Source of the DNA: Amycolatopsis sp. 2-15
GTDB taxonomy: Bacteria; Actinomycetota; Actinomycetes; Mycobacteriales; Pseudonocardiaceae
Reading direction: 5' to 3'
Length of the DNA: 64,000 nt
Assembly (NCBI RefSeq): GCF_030285625.1
Contig: NZ_CP127294.1
Span: forward strand, 9,866,001-9,930,000
The position numbers were made by a program, and so were the translations under genes. Of the stretch, positions 33,461-43,061 are shown in pieces (position 1 is the first letter of the stretch; each line of letters starts with the position of its first letter). The notes beneath the pieces were generated by a model. That model searched no databases, had not been told where the DNA came from, and saw only the letters and a program-made list of their open reading frames with translations.

Positions 33461-33757
33461 GGCGGCGATTCCTCTCCGTGACCACGAGACAGTTCGATCT
33501 TGTCACCACGCAAGTCTCTATTCGAGGTGCTGATCGAACATCCCCGCGGAATCAACCCGTTCGGCCGAAGTTCAGAGTGACTCCGTATCGCGGCACTGGT
33601 ACACCTCGCGCACCGAGCCACACCCTTACCAAAGACCTCCTGACCAGCGGATTCAACAATTCCTCAACACATCCACCAACCACCACCAGGCACGCTTGCC
33701 ACGTCGCACGCGCTCACCCCCCTCTGAGCACGTGCACTGGGGGTGTCTTGAAAGGAG
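33461..33757. other. Low-GC intergenic stretch without a supported gene
   Basis: About 300 bases of lower-GC sequence lie between the zinc-ribbon gene and the chitinase terminator. Open frames on both strands have no start signal or recognisable protein content. Confidence 0.4.
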
Positions 33758-33792
33758 CTCCCGCGACGACGCCCTCCCTGCCGTCGCGGGAG
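33758..33792 (-). terminator. Hairpin terminator of the chitinase gene
   Basis: CTCCCGCGACG (33758-33768) pairs with CGTCGCGGGAG (33782-33792) around a 13-base loop, 30 bases beyond the chitinase stop on the minus strand. Confidence 0.7.
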
Positions 33793-33821
33793 TCCTTCCA
33801 AGGTCTTGTCCGGAGCGCCCC

Positions 33822-35321
33822 CTAAGGCAGATTCGCGAGCGCGGCTCCCACGGTGTTCGCGAACGCGTACCCGGCGGACGCGTCCCAGTTGATCGACCAG
33901 GTCATGGCACCGCGGATCGCCGGGTACGTGGCCGAGGGTTTGAAGCCGGCGCAGCTCGTGCCGCGGGCGAGGCAGTTGAGTGCCGACACCACGTTCGACG
34001 GGGGCTGGGAGCCGGCGCCCGCCGGGCCGGAAGCGGGCAGGCCGAGGGCCACCTGATCGGCCCGCAGACCGCCCTGCAGCTGGATGCACGCGAGCGCCGT
34101 CAGGAAGTCGACGGTGCCCTGGGCGTAGACCTGGCCGTTGCAGCCGAGCATGGTCCCCGAGTTGTAGTACTGCATGTTGACGACCGTGAGGATGTCCTTG
34201 ATCCCCAGCGCGAGCTGGAAGTAGCCGCCCTGCGTGGACTGCATGTCGATCGTCTGCGGCGCCATCGTGATGATCGAGCCGCCACCGTTGTGGATGCTGC
34301 GCAGCGCCTGGCCCATGTAGGTGACGTTGATGCCGTTCTCGAGGTCGATGTCCACGCCGTCGAAGCCGTAGGTCGAGATCAGCGACTTCACGGAGTTGGC
34401 GAAGTTGTTCGCCGACGACGAGTCGCTGACGTTGATCGTGCCGTTCTGGCCGCCGACCGAGATGATCACCTTCTGGCCGCGCGCCTGCACGGTCTTGATG
34501 TCGGCGCGGAACTGGGCGTCGGTGTAGCCGCCGAGCTGCGACGACAGGCCGGGGTCGAGCGTGAAGTTCACAGCGCCCGGCGAGCCGGTGGCGTCGGCGA
34601 AGGCCACGGCGATGATGTTGTACCGCGTGGGCACGTCGGCCAGCCGCAGGGCCTTGGCGCCGTTGTAGAAGTTCTGCCAGTAGCCCGTGAGTACGTGTTT
34701 GGCCAGGTCACCGGTGACCGGCGGCTGCGACGTGGTGGGGGTCGTCGGGGTCGTCGACGGGGTGGTCGGCGTGGTCGGGGTCGTCGGCGGCGCGGTGCCC
34801 GGGCCGTCGAGGTTCACGTCGTCGGCCAGGTAGGCCGGCTGCCCGTACCAGCCGTGCAGGTAGACGGTGATGCTCGTGGACGCGCCGGTGGTGAAGGCGA
34901 CCGAGAGCTGGCTCCAGCCGCTCGTGCCGGGCGTCCACGTGCTGGTGTCGGCACCGCCGGTGCCGGACACGCCCAGGTAGACGTAGCTGCCCTGCACCCA
35001 GGCCGACAGCTTGTAGGCGGTGTTCGCCTTCACCGTCACCTGCTGCGAGCACTGGGCGGTGTCGGACGGCGAAGGCGCGGCGCTGAGCGCCTTGCTCCCG
35101 CCGTGCGCGCCACTGGACACCACGGAGGCCGAACCACCGCAGGTCCAGCCGGAGAGGCTGCCGCTTTCGAAGCCGGGGTTGGCGAGGATGTTGGCCGCCG
35201 AGGCGCTGCCACCGATGGCGAAGGTGACACCGAGGCACGCGGCCACGGTGGCGATCAGCGCGCCGATCGCGAGTTTGGGTCCGCGGGACGGGCGAGGTTG
35301 TGGGGACCGTTTGGAGAACAC
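33822..35321 (-). CDS. Secreted chitinase, GH18 with carbohydrate-binding module
   Basis: This 499-residue exported enzyme hydrolyses chitin. Layout: signal peptide to about residue 42 (GGSASA-A), a beta-sandwich carbohydrate-binding module (about 43-172, ILANPGFESGSLSGWT at its start), a Pro/Thr linker of repeated TPTT units (about 174-202), and a GH18 catalytic barrel (about 205-499). The catalytic DxxDxDxE motif is complete: D321, D324, D326 and general acid E328 in GFDGVDIDLE. The start is GTG at 35321 with GGAGGT upstream. Its own terminator and promoter region make it a single-gene unit. Confidence 0.93.
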   Translation of the reverse strand: MFSKRSPQPRPSRGPKLAIGALIATVAACLGVTFAIGGSASAANILANPGFESGSLSGWTCGGSASVVSSGAHGGSKALSAAPSPSDTAQCSQQVTVKANTAYKLSAWVQGSYVYLGVSGTGGADTSTWTPGTSGWSQLSVAFTTGASTSITVYLHGWYGQPAYLADDVNLDGPGTAPPTTPTTPTTPSTTPTTPTTSQPPVTGDLAKHVLTGYWQNFYNGAKALRLADVPTRYNIIAVAFADATGSPGAVNFTLDPGLSSQLGGYTDAQFRADIKTVQARGQKVIISVGGQNGTINVSDSSSANNFANSVKSLISTYGFDGVDIDLENGINVTYMGQALRSIHNGGGSIITMAPQTIDMQSTQGGYFQLALGIKDILTVVNMQYYNSGTMLGCNGQVYAQGTVDFLTALACIQLQGGLRADQVALGLPASGPAGAGSQPPSNVVSALNCLARGTSCAGFKPSATYPAIRGAMTWSINWDASAGYAFANTVGAALANLP

Positions 35322-35490
35322 AGCGAGACCTCCACGAAAGAGTGAGGCAGGTCACCACAAAGTGGACTAGACCAATCTCGGTGTCAAGGAACCGTTCGGG
35401 CGTCGCTTCGACGGGGCCATACGAAAGTCGCACCGCACCGGGCGGCAGAATGCTCGGCACGGAACGCCGAGACGGAGCAGGAGCCTGGTT

Positions 35491-37902
35491 GTGAGCGTGC
35501 AGTCGGTCGAGGAACGGATCGCCGAAGAGCTGGGGGTGCGCGAAGGTCAGGTCAAGGCCGCTGTCGATCTCCTCGACGGCGGGTCGACCGTGCCGTTCAT
35601 CGCCCGGTACCGCAAGGAAGTCACCGGGATGCTCGACGACGCGCAGCTGCGCACCCTCGAGGAACGGCTGCGCTACCTGCGGGAACTCGACGAGCGGCGC
35701 GTCGCCGTGCTGGAGTCGATCCGCACGCAGGGCAAGCTCGACGAGGCGCTCGAGGCCCAGATCATGGCCGCGGACACGAAGTCGCGCCTGGAAGACATCT
35801 ACCTGCCGTACAAGCCGAAGCGGCGGACGAAGGCGCAGATCGCCCGTGAGGCCGGCCTCGAGCCGCTGGCCGACGGCCTCATGAACGACCCGAACACCGA
35901 CCCGCAGGCCGCGGCCGCGGTGTTCGTCGACGCCGACAAGGGCGTGGCCGACGCGCAGGCCGCGCTCGACGGCGCCCGCTCGATCCTCGTGGAGCGCTTC
36001 GCGGAAGACGCCGACCTGATCGGCGAGCTGCGCGAGAAGATGTGGACCGAGGGGCACATCGCGTCGAAGGTCCGCGCGGGCAAGGAGGAGGAAGGCGCGA
36101 AGTTCGCCGACTACTTCCAGTTCTCCGAGCCGTACACGAAGCTCCCCTCGCACCGCATCCTCGCGATGCTGCGCGGCGAGAAGGAGGAAATCCTCGACCT
36201 GTCGATGGAGGCCGAGGAACCCCGGGCCGAGGACGACGAGCCGCGCGTCGGCCCGACCGAGTACGAGATGCGGATCGCGCAGAAGTTCGGCGTCACCCAG
36301 CAGGGCCGCGCGGCCGACAAGTGGCTCGGCGACACCGTGCGCTGGGCGTGGCGCACCAAGATCCTGCTGCACCTGGGCATCGACCTGCGGATGCGGCTGC
36401 GCCAGTCGGCCGAGGACGACGCCGTGCGCGTGTTCGCGGCGAACCTGCGCGACCTCCTGCTGGCCGCCCCGGCCGGCACGCGCGCGACGATGGGCCTCGA
36501 CCCGGGCTTCCGCACCGGTGTGAAGGTGGCCGTGGTCGACGCGACCGGCAAGGTCGTGGACACGCACGTGATCTACCCGCACCAGCCGGCGAACAAGTGG
36601 GACCAGTCGATCGCCGAGCTCGCGGTGCTGTCGGCGAAGCACCACGTGGACCTGATCTCGATCGGCAACGGCACCGCGTCGCGCGAGACCGACAAGCTCG
36701 CGCAGGAGCTCATCAAGAAGCACCCGGAGCTGAAGCTCACGAAGGCCGTGGTCAGCGAGGCGGGCGCGTCCGTGTACTCGGCGTCGGCGTTCGCGTCGCA
36801 GGAGCTGCCGGGCATGGACGTGTCGCTGCGCGGCGCCGTCTCGATCGCGCGGCGGCTGCAGGACCCGCTGGCCGAGCTGGTGAAGATCGACCCGAAGTCG
36901 ATCGGTGTCGGGCAGTACCAGCACGACCTGTCCGAGGTGTCGCTGTCGCGCTCGCTCGACGCGGTGGTGGAGGACTGTGTGAACGCGGTGGGCGTGGACG
37001 TGAACACCGCGTCCGCTCCCCTGCTCACGCGCGTTTCGGGCATCACCACCGGGCTCGCGGAGAACATCGTCGCCCACCGCGACACCAACGGTCCGTTCAA
37101 GTCGCGCACGGCCCTGAAGGAGGTCGCGCGGCTCGGGCCCAAGGCGTTCGAGCAGTGCGCCGGCTTCCTGCGCATCCCGGACGGCGACGACCCGCTCGAC
37201 GCGTCCTCGGTGCACCCCGAGGCTTACCCGGTCGTGCGGCGGATCCTGGACCGCACCGGCTCGGGCATCCGCGAGCTGATCGGCAACGCGCGCACGCTGC
37301 AGGCGCTCAAGCCGACGGAGTTCGTGGACGAGACCTTCGGGCTCCCGACCGTCACGGACATCCTGACCGAGCTGGAGAAGCCCGGCCGCGACCCGCGTCC
37401 GGCGTTCAAGACGGCGACCTTCGCCGAGGGCGTCGACAAGATCGGTGACCTGAAGCCGGGCATGACTCTGGAGGGCGTGGTCACGAACGTGGCCGCGTTC
37501 GGCGCGTTCATCGACGTCGGTGTGCACCAGGACGGCCTGGCCCACGTGTCGGCGCTGTCGAAGAACTTCGTGAAGGACCCGCGCGACGTCGTGAAGCCCG
37601 GCGACATCGTGAAGGTGAAGGTCCTCGACGTCGACGTGCCGCGCAAGCGGATCTCGCTGACGCTGCGCCTGGACGACGAGCCGGGTGCTTCGTCGCAGGA
37701 CCGTCGCGGTGGCGGCGGCGGTCGTGACCGCGGCCAGGGCGGCGGCGGTGGCGGCCAGGGCGCTGGCGGCGGCCAGCGGCGTGGCCAGCAGGGCAACCGC
37801 GGCGGTGGCGGTGGCGGTCGTGGCGGCAACTCCGGCGGTGGCGACTCCGGCGGCAGCGGCGCGATGGCCGACGCCCTGCGGCGCGCCGGGTTCGGCAAGT
37901 AG
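35491..37902 (+). CDS. tex: Tex-family RNA-binding transcription accessory protein
   Basis: This 803-residue cytoplasmic protein has the standard Tex layout: helical N-terminal domain ([18 protein letters not shown] start, here [18 protein letters not shown]), YqgF-like RNase fold ([16 protein letters not shown]), tandem helix-hairpin-helix ([24 protein letters not shown]) and S1 domain ([31 protein letters not shown], about residues 645-720). Tex helps rescue stalled or backtracked transcription. After residue 730 comes a Gly/Arg-rich RGG-like tail of about 55 residues ending [12 protein letters not shown]. The start is GTG with GGAGCAGG upstream. A strong terminator follows. Confidence 0.94.
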   Translation: MSVQSVEERIAEELGVREGQVKAAVDLLDGGSTVPFIARYRKEVTGMLDDAQLRTLEERLRYLRELDERRVAVLESIRTQGKLDEALEAQIMAADTKSRLEDIYLPYKPKRRTKAQIAREAGLEPLADGLMNDPNTDPQAAAAVFVDADKGVADAQAALDGARSILVERFAEDADLIGELREKMWTEGHIASKVRAGKEEEGAKFADYFQFSEPYTKLPSHRILAMLRGEKEEILDLSMEAEEPRAEDDEPRVGPTEYEMRIAQKFGVTQQGRAADKWLGDTVRWAWRTKILLHLGIDLRMRLRQSAEDDAVRVFAANLRDLLLAAPAGTRATMGLDPGFRTGVKVAVVDATGKVVDTHVIYPHQPANKWDQSIAELAVLSAKHHVDLISIGNGTASRETDKLAQELIKKHPELKLTKAVVSEAGASVYSASAFASQELPGMDVSLRGAVSIARRLQDPLAELVKIDPKSIGVGQYQHDLSEVSLSRSLDAVVEDCVNAVGVDVNTASAPLLTRVSGITTGLAENIVAHRDTNGPFKSRTALKEVARLGPKAFEQCAGFLRIPDGDDPLDASSVHPEAYPVVRRILDRTGSGIRELIGNARTLQALKPTEFVDETFGLPTVTDILTELEKPGRDPRPAFKTATFAEGVDKIGDLKPGMTLEGVVTNVAAFGAFIDVGVHQDGLAHVSALSKNFVKDPRDVVKPGDIVKVKVLDVDVPRKRISLTLRLDDEPGASSQDRRGGGGGRDRGQGGGGGGQGAGGGQRRGQQGNRGGGGGGRGGNSGGGDSGGSGAMADALRRAGFGK

Positions 37903-37917
37903 GTCTCGGCAGGCGAA

Positions 37918-37964
37918 ACGGGCCGCCGTCGCACAGCGGACACTGTGCGACGGCGGCCCGTTTT
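37918..37964 (+). terminator. Strong intrinsic terminator after tex
   Basis: A perfect 17-bp stem (37918-37934 with 37945-37961) with a 10-base loop runs into TTTT. It also lies at the end of the convergent GNAT gene. Confidence 0.92.
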
Positions 37965-37997
37965 CCGCTGTGCAGCACCGCTGTCAGGGCCGGATGG

Positions 37998-38519
37998 TCA
38001 AGCCGGTGAAGTCACCCTGCTCCGGCGCCACCGGATCTCGCCGTCGTGCCCTTCGTCGGTGCGAGTGAGCCCGGCGGCAGCGGCGACGGCCGTGGAGGAC
38101 CGGTGTTCGGGGTGGATGTGGGCGATGACGGTTCGCACGGCGTGGCGATCGAGCCAGGCGACGAGCCCTCGGGTCGCCTCGGTGGCTATGCCGCTGCCCT
38201 GCCACGGCGTCCCCACCACCCAGGCGATCTCGGCTCCGGCGGAGTTCACGGTCGCCTGGACGGTGCCCGTCAGACAGTCCTCGCCGCGAAGCCGGATCAC
38301 CCAGTTCAGCCAGGTCACGGCCGGGTCGGGAGAGCCGGCAGTCAGCCGCTCGTAGCGCGAACGCAGGGCCTCCGGAGTGTCCGGGGTGCCGCCGATGAAG
38401 GTGTGCAGCGCCGGATCGGCCAGCACCCGTGCCATCTCCTCGGCGTGCTCGACGAGCAGCGGCAGCAGGTCCAGTCGCGGAGTCTTGATGGTCTCGGCTT
38501 CGAGGCTGGGTGCGATCAC
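37998..38519 (-). CDS. GNAT-family N-acetyltransferase (RimJ/RimL-like)
   Basis: This 173-residue acetyltransferase starts MIAPSLEAETIKTPRLDLLPL, the usual beginning of RimJ/RimL-type enzymes. WVVGTPWQGSGIATEATRGLVAWL is the acetyl-CoA-binding motif A with the Q/R-x-x-G-x-G/A pattern, and VIAHIHPEHRSSTAVAAAAGL is motif B. The target amine cannot be predicted. I chose the GTG at 38519. A TTG at 38546 in the same frame would add nine residues. It is convergent with tex. Confidence 0.8.
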   Translation of the reverse strand: MIAPSLEAETIKTPRLDLLPLLVEHAEEMARVLADPALHTFIGGTPDTPEALRSRYERLTAGSPDPAVTWLNWVIRLRGEDCLTGTVQATVNSAGAEIAWVVGTPWQGSGIATEATRGLVAWLDRHAVRTVIAHIHPEHRSSTAVAAAAGLTRTDEGHDGEIRWRRSRVTSPA

Positions 38520-38650
38520 GGCGCGCCACCGTAGCCGCGCGGACAAGCCCAGCCTGGGTTCGCGGACCGGTGGGCCCAGGACCGGTCCGGCGCTGTTCTC
38601 GTCCCGGTGATCACCGCGTGCGGGACGACCGCGGGCGGGCGGAGATCTCT

Positions 38651-38709
38651 TCGCGAAGCGTTCGTCTCTCCTCGCGAAGCGTTCGTCTCTCCTCGCGAAG
38701 CGTTCGTCA
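38651..38709. repeat. 21-bp tandem repeat, nearly three copies
   Basis: Units start at 38651, 38672 and 38693 and read TCGCGAAGCGTTCGTCTCTC plus one base, the third copy truncated at 38709. Each unit contains the palindrome TTCGCGAA or CTCGCGAAG. The array abuts the stop of the decayed PucR-type gene. Confidence 0.8.
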
Positions 38710-39304
38710 CTGCGCGATTCCCAGCAACGCGGCCTCGAGCGCCAACAGGATCTCCGCGGTTGCCCTTCGGGTCACTCAGGGGGCGACCGGTGGCGGCCTC
38801 GATCCGCCGCAGCCGATGGCGGACCGTGTTGGGGTGGCAGAACAGAACCGCCGCGGCGCCCGAGGCCGATTCCCCGCTGTCCCGCCACGCGGCCAGGGTT
38901 TCGAGGAGGACCTTGCTGTGCTCGGCGGCCATCTCCTCGGCGAAGGGGTCGTGTGCGGACCACAGATCGGAGGCCGCGTCCACCAGCGCCTGATCGGACA
39001 CGTGTTCCTGCGTCCGGGCCTGCAGCACGAGGCTGTGCCAGATCTGGCTGAACAGCACGCGGAACGCCGCCATGACCACCGACAGCGGCACCCCTTTCCC
39101 GGCTCGGAGCGCACCGGTCGTCCGGGGCGCCGAAACGTCGGCGAACCGGTCCTCGTGCAGGGACCGCGGGACGTAGTCGAGGTTGCCTTGCACGGATCGC
39201 CGCAGATCGTCGGCGTCGCCCTCGGGCGCACCCGGGTACGGGCGCTGAACCAGTTGCGCACCGAGTTCGGTCTTCCTGCCGCCGAGCGTGATGGACTCGA
39301 ACAA
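38707..39304 (-). pseudogene. Decayed PucR/CdaR-type transcriptional regulator
   Basis: The N-terminal sensor part is recognisable (GNLDYVPRSLHEDRFADVSAP...VPLSVVMAAFRVLFSQIWHSLV), and so is the C-terminal PucR helix-turn-helix (GAAAVLFCHPNTVRHRLRRIEAATGRPLSDPKG). The roughly 200 residues that normally separate them, including the GGDEF-like domain, are missing, with the break near DPFAEEMAAEHSKVLLETL. Then one extra base near 38760-38761 shifts the frame: the expected ending (AEILLALEA..GIAQ-stop) continues in the next frame to the TGA at 38707. Length is about half of the intact family. It should not make a normal regulator. The TTG at 39304 has GGGGAG upstream. Confidence 0.75.
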
Positions 39305-39359
39305 CGTCTCCCCTTTGTCCGGCGCGAAAGTCCTTCGTTGTCCGTGCGGACATCGGGCC

Positions 39360-41072
39360 CTAGGCGTTCATCTCGTACGCCCCCGAAAGGTCGCGCACCA
39401 CTGTCCACACGCGAGCGAAGCGGTCGGCGTCCACGACGGGCTTGCGCAGGACCGCCAGCGCCAGTTCCTGCTGCTTGTCCGTGGAGCTCGCCTTGCCGTT
39501 GAGGTCCACGGCGGCGGCGCTGAAGTCCTGGACCAGCACGGCGAAAAGCTGGTCCACGACGTCGTCGGGCTCGCCCGTGAGGTCGGCTTGCTCCAGGATC
39601 AGCTGGCCGTAGACGACGAGGGTGAACAGCTCCGTCAGCGCCAGCCCGAAGTCCAGGTCGGCCTGCTGCGCCTCGTCGGGTGCGGCTTCGGTGAGCAGGC
39701 GCACGAGGTGGTCGGCCTGCTCGCGGAAGAGCGCCACGTTCGGGAGGTGCGACGCCTTGCCGTAGGCCGTTTTCCAGTCGTGGAAGCGCACCTTCGACAG
39801 GCCGCGCGCCGGGCCCTGGCGGAAGAGGAACTCGTCGTCCGCGGCGTCGTCGCGGGTCGGCACCGGGGCGTAGTCCTGGGGCGCGAAGAGGTACGCGGGC
39901 ATGAACTTCGCGATCAGCGCGAGGTTCACCGCTACGGTGCCCTCCAGCTTGGGCAGGCCGTCGATGTCGTTCTTGGCCATGGCGAGGTAGGTGTCGGCCT
40001 CGAAGCCCTTCGCCGCCACGACGTCGGCGACCAGGCCGATCACCCTCTGGGCCTCCGTGGTCACCTTCATCTTCGTAATGGGGTTGAACAGCAGGTAGCG
40101 GCGGTCATCCGGGCCGGCCGAGCGGAAGTAGTCCACGGCGCGGTCGGCGAACAGCTTCATGCCGGCCAGCCGCGCGTAGGCCTCCACGAACTCGCGCCGC
40201 ACGTGCGGGAAGTCGGTGACGGGCTTGCCGTAGAGGATTCGGTTGTGGGCGTGGGTGATGGCCTCGTACAGCGAGTGCGTGGCCATGCCGATGCCGCCGA
40301 AACACAGGTTGAACTTGCCGATGTTCACGGTGTTCAGCGCGGCGCTGAAGGCCTCCGCGCCGACGTGCAGGAGGTCCTCGGCGTGCACCGGGTAGTCCTC
40401 GAGGCGGAACTCGGCGACGAACATCTGCGAGGGCACGATGTTCTTCACCACGTGGTAGTTCGGGTGCGTGGCGTCGGCGTAGAAGAACACGTACTGGTCC
40501 GGGCCCTCGACGCCGTCGATGCGGCCGAAGACCGACACCGTGCGGGCGACGTTGCCGTTGCCGATGTAGTACTTCGAGCCGTTGGCGCGGTAGCCGCCGT
40601 CGCCGTCGGGGGTGAGCACGAGGTCGGACGAGTAGATGTCGGCTCCGTGATCCTTTTCGGACAGTCCGAACGCGCCGACGCCGCCCGCGGCCAGCGCGTC
40701 GGCCGCCCGCTTGCGCGCGACCTCGTTGCCGCTCTGCCACACCGGGCCGAGCCCGAGGATGGTGACCTGCCAGGGGTACCAGTAGTTGAGGCCGTAGAAG
40801 CCGAGAATTTCCGACAGCGCGGCCACGCGGCTGGTGTCCCAGCGCCTGTCCGGCGCGCCGTTGGCGGCCGCGGCGGGCGTGAGGAAGGTGGCGAAGAGGC
40901 CTTCCTGGCCGGCGAACTCGATGAAGTCCGAGTAGAAGGTGCGGTTGTGGTAGTCCTCGGTGAGCTTGCGCTTGCCGCGTGACTCGAACCACTCGATCGT
41001 GGCCAGCAGCAGGCGCCGGGTCTCCGGGTCGAACGACTGCGGGTCGTAGGCCCGCGGGTTGAGCAGCGGCAT
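39360..41072 (-). CDS. Acyl-CoA dehydrogenase (long form)
   Basis: This 570-residue flavoenzyme introduces a trans-2 double bond into acyl-CoA. The FAD/substrate segment GAFGLSEKDHGADIYSSD (near 133-150), NGSKYYIGNGNVA (near 164-176), and the catalytic base position KLEGTVAVN with Glu377 are visible. A C-terminal extension of about 150 residues goes beyond the usual 380-400 residue dehydrogenases, as in bacterial long-form members. The ATG at 41072 has GGAGGAG upstream, and a TTAC-N6-GTAA box lies just before. It is a single gene next to the decayed regulator, which may once have controlled it. Confidence 0.88.
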   Translation of the reverse strand: MPLLNPRAYDPQSFDPETRRLLLATIEWFESRGKRKLTEDYHNRTFYSDFIEFAGQEGLFATFLTPAAAANGAPDRRWDTSRVAALSEILGFYGLNYWYPWQVTILGLGPVWQSGNEVARKRAADALAAGGVGAFGLSEKDHGADIYSSDLVLTPDGDGGYRANGSKYYIGNGNVARTVSVFGRIDGVEGPDQYVFFYADATHPNYHVVKNIVPSQMFVAEFRLEDYPVHAEDLLHVGAEAFSAALNTVNIGKFNLCFGGIGMATHSLYEAITHAHNRILYGKPVTDFPHVRREFVEAYARLAGMKLFADRAVDYFRSAGPDDRRYLLFNPITKMKVTTEAQRVIGLVADVVAAKGFEADTYLAMAKNDIDGLPKLEGTVAVNLALIAKFMPAYLFAPQDYAPVPTRDDAADDEFLFRQGPARGLSKVRFHDWKTAYGKASHLPNVALFREQADHLVRLLTEAAPDEAQQADLDFGLALTELFTLVVYGQLILEQADLTGEPDDVVDQLFAVLVQDFSAAAVDLNGKASSTDKQQELALAVLRKPVVDADRFARVWTVVRDLSGAYEMNA

Positions 41073-41087
41073 GGCTCTCCTCCGTGA

Positions 41088-41101
41088 TTACCGACGAGTA
41101 A
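41088..41101 (-). promoter_or_regulatory. TTAC-N6-GTAA box before the acyl-CoA dehydrogenase
   Basis: TTACCGACGAGTAA lies 15 bases before the start codon. Such short palindromes can be TetR-type operators of fatty-acid genes. Evidence here is only symmetry and position. Confidence 0.25.
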
Positions 41102-41307
41102 CTTAGCAAGCGGGGATGAGTGCGGGCAAACTCACTCGGCCCTGCGTGCACGTTCGGCTATACTGATCTTGCGGTCCGCTCAGTTCTGCCTCGGATCGCG
41201 TGTTGTTGTCGACTACCACGCGCCGCGGCCCCCCGAGGTCTGCGCCGGGCAGGACAACCCTTCTCACGTATGGAGAACCGGGGCGTTTCGAGCGCCCGTA
41301 CGCACTT

Positions 41308-43050
41308 ATGACCACTTTCACTGAACTCGGCCTGCCCAAGTCCCTGGTGGACGCGCTGGCGGCCCAGGGCGTCACCTCGCCGTTCCCGATCCAGGAAGCC
41401 ACGCTGCCGCACACGCTCGCGGGCCGCGACGTGCTCGGCCGCGGCCGCACGGGCTCCGGCAAGACCTACGGCTTCGCGCTGCCCGTGCTGGCCCGCCTCG
41501 CCGCCGGCCCCACGCGCCGGCGCCCCGGCCGCCCGCGCGCGCTGATCCTCGCGCCGACGCGCGAGCTCGCTACCCAGATCGAGGCCACCATCGCCCCGCT
41601 GGGCAAGGTGCTGGGCCTCAAGACCACCACGATCTTCGGCGGCGTGAGCGCGTCTCCGCAGATCACGCGCCTGCGCGACGGCGTGGACATCGTCGTCGCC
41701 TGTCCCGGCCGCCTGGCCGACCACATGCGCTCCGGCGAGGTGAAGCTCGACCAGATCGAGATCACCGTGCTCGACGAGGCCGACCACATGGCCGACCTGG
41801 GCTTCCTGCCCGAGGTGCGGCGCATCATGGACCAGACGCCCGAGCGCGGCCAGCGGCTGCTCTTCTCCGCGACCCTCGACGGCGGCGTCGACGTGCTGGT
41901 CAAGCGCTTCATGCACGATCCGGTCACGCACAGTGTCGACTCGGCCCAGTCGCCGGTGTCGACCATGACGCACCACGTGCTGCACCTCGAGGAGACCCAC
42001 CGCCTGCCGGTGCTCGTCGACCTCACAGCCGCCCCCGGCCGCACGCTCGTGTTCACGCGCACCAAGCACCGCGCGAAGAGCCTCACGCGCAAGCTCGTGG
42101 CCAGCGGCGTGCCCGCCGTCGAGCTGCACGGCAACCTCGGCCAGAACGCGCGCACGCGCAACCTGGAGGCGTTCTCCTCCGGCGCGGCGAAGACGCTCGT
42201 CGCCACCGACATCGCCGCCCGCGGCATCCACGTGGACGACGTCACCCTCGTCATCCACGCCGACCCGCCCGTGGAGCACAAGGCCTACCTGCACCGCTCG
42301 GGCCGCACCGCGCGCGCCGGCGCGTCGGGCACCGTCGTGACGCTGATGACCGACGACCAGATCGCCGATGTCCGGGACCTCACCCGCAAGGCCGGCATCA
42401 AGCCCACGACCACGCAGATCGGCCCGGGCCACCCGCTGCTGGCCGAGCTCGCCCCCGGCGAGCGCGCCTTCGACGCCTCGCCGCGCCGCCCGATCGTCGA
42501 CAACCGCCCCAAGAAGGTCACCGCTTCCGGCGGCGACGCTTCCGTGCGAAGTGGCCGTCGCGGCGGCCCGGCTCCGGAGAACCGCGGTGGGCAGGGCGCT
42601 CGCGCCAACGCTCAGTCGCGCCGCGGCGAATCGGCCGGGCGCGGTGGTTCGAGCCGCGGCAGCCGTGGTGGCGCCGGCCGGGACTCGTTCGGTGAAGGTC
42701 GCGGTCGTGGCGGTGCTGCTCGTGAGTCGTTCGGCGAGGGTGGTGGCCGTGGTCGCGGTGGCGCTTCGCGGGAAGCCGTCGCCGACGGCGGCGGTCGTTC
42801 CGCCGGAGGCCGCGGTGGTGCCGGGCGCGCGAACGCCGGCCGCGGTGGCGCCGCAGCGGGCCGCACCGGCGGCGGTCGCGGTGGCGCTGCTGCCGCCCGC
42901 ACCCAGGGCGAACCGCGTCGCGGTGGCTCCGGCCAGTCGGGCGCCCGTTCCCAGCAGCCCAGCCGCGCCGGCTCGGCCTCCGGCTCCAGCCGTGGCGCCG
43001 CTGCGTTCTCGGCGGGCACCCGCGCGGGAGCTCGCCGCACCGGGCGCTGA
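41308..43050 (+). CDS. DEAD-box RNA helicase with RGG-rich tail
   Basis: This 580-residue helicase contains motif Q (FPIQEATLPHTLAGRDVLG), I (GRTGSGKT), Ia (PTRELATQI), II as DEAD in VLDEADHMADLGF, III (SAT), V (TDIAARGIHV) and VI (HRSGRTARAG). From about residue 405 the protein is a 175-residue low-complexity tail with many RGG, GRGG and SRG repeats, a form seen in cold-shock and RNA-degradation helicases of actinobacteria. The ATG at 41308 begins MTTFTELGLPKSLVDAL, the expected motif-Q lead. There is no clear Shine-Dalgarno site, and a GGGCG..CGCCC hairpin precedes the start. Confidence 0.92.
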   Translation: MTTFTELGLPKSLVDALAAQGVTSPFPIQEATLPHTLAGRDVLGRGRTGSGKTYGFALPVLARLAAGPTRRRPGRPRALILAPTRELATQIEATIAPLGKVLGLKTTTIFGGVSASPQITRLRDGVDIVVACPGRLADHMRSGEVKLDQIEITVLDEADHMADLGFLPEVRRIMDQTPERGQRLLFSATLDGGVDVLVKRFMHDPVTHSVDSAQSPVSTMTHHVLHLEETHRLPVLVDLTAAPGRTLVFTRTKHRAKSLTRKLVASGVPAVELHGNLGQNARTRNLEAFSSGAAKTLVATDIAARGIHVDDVTLVIHADPPVEHKAYLHRSGRTARAGASGTVVTLMTDDQIADVRDLTRKAGIKPTTTQIGPGHPLLAELAPGERAFDASPRRPIVDNRPKKVTASGGDASVRSGRRGGPAPENRGGQGARANAQSRRGESAGRGGSSRGSRGGAGRDSFGEGRGRGGAARESFGEGGGRGRGGASREAVADGGGRSAGGRGGAGRANAGRGGAAAGRTGGGRGGAAAARTQGEPRRGGSGQSGARSQQPSRAGSASGSSRGAAAFSAGTRAGARRTGR

Positions 43051-43061
43051 CCGTCCACTTC

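Noticed and set aside
33087..33509. 140-codon minus-strand frame overlapping the zinc-ribbon gene
   Set aside because: It has no ordered motif, whereas the competing frame has two matching C2HC units and a ribosome-binding site.
38651..38709. CRISPR-like repeat array
   Set aside because: The units are contiguous 21-mers without unique spacers, so this is a simple tandem repeat.
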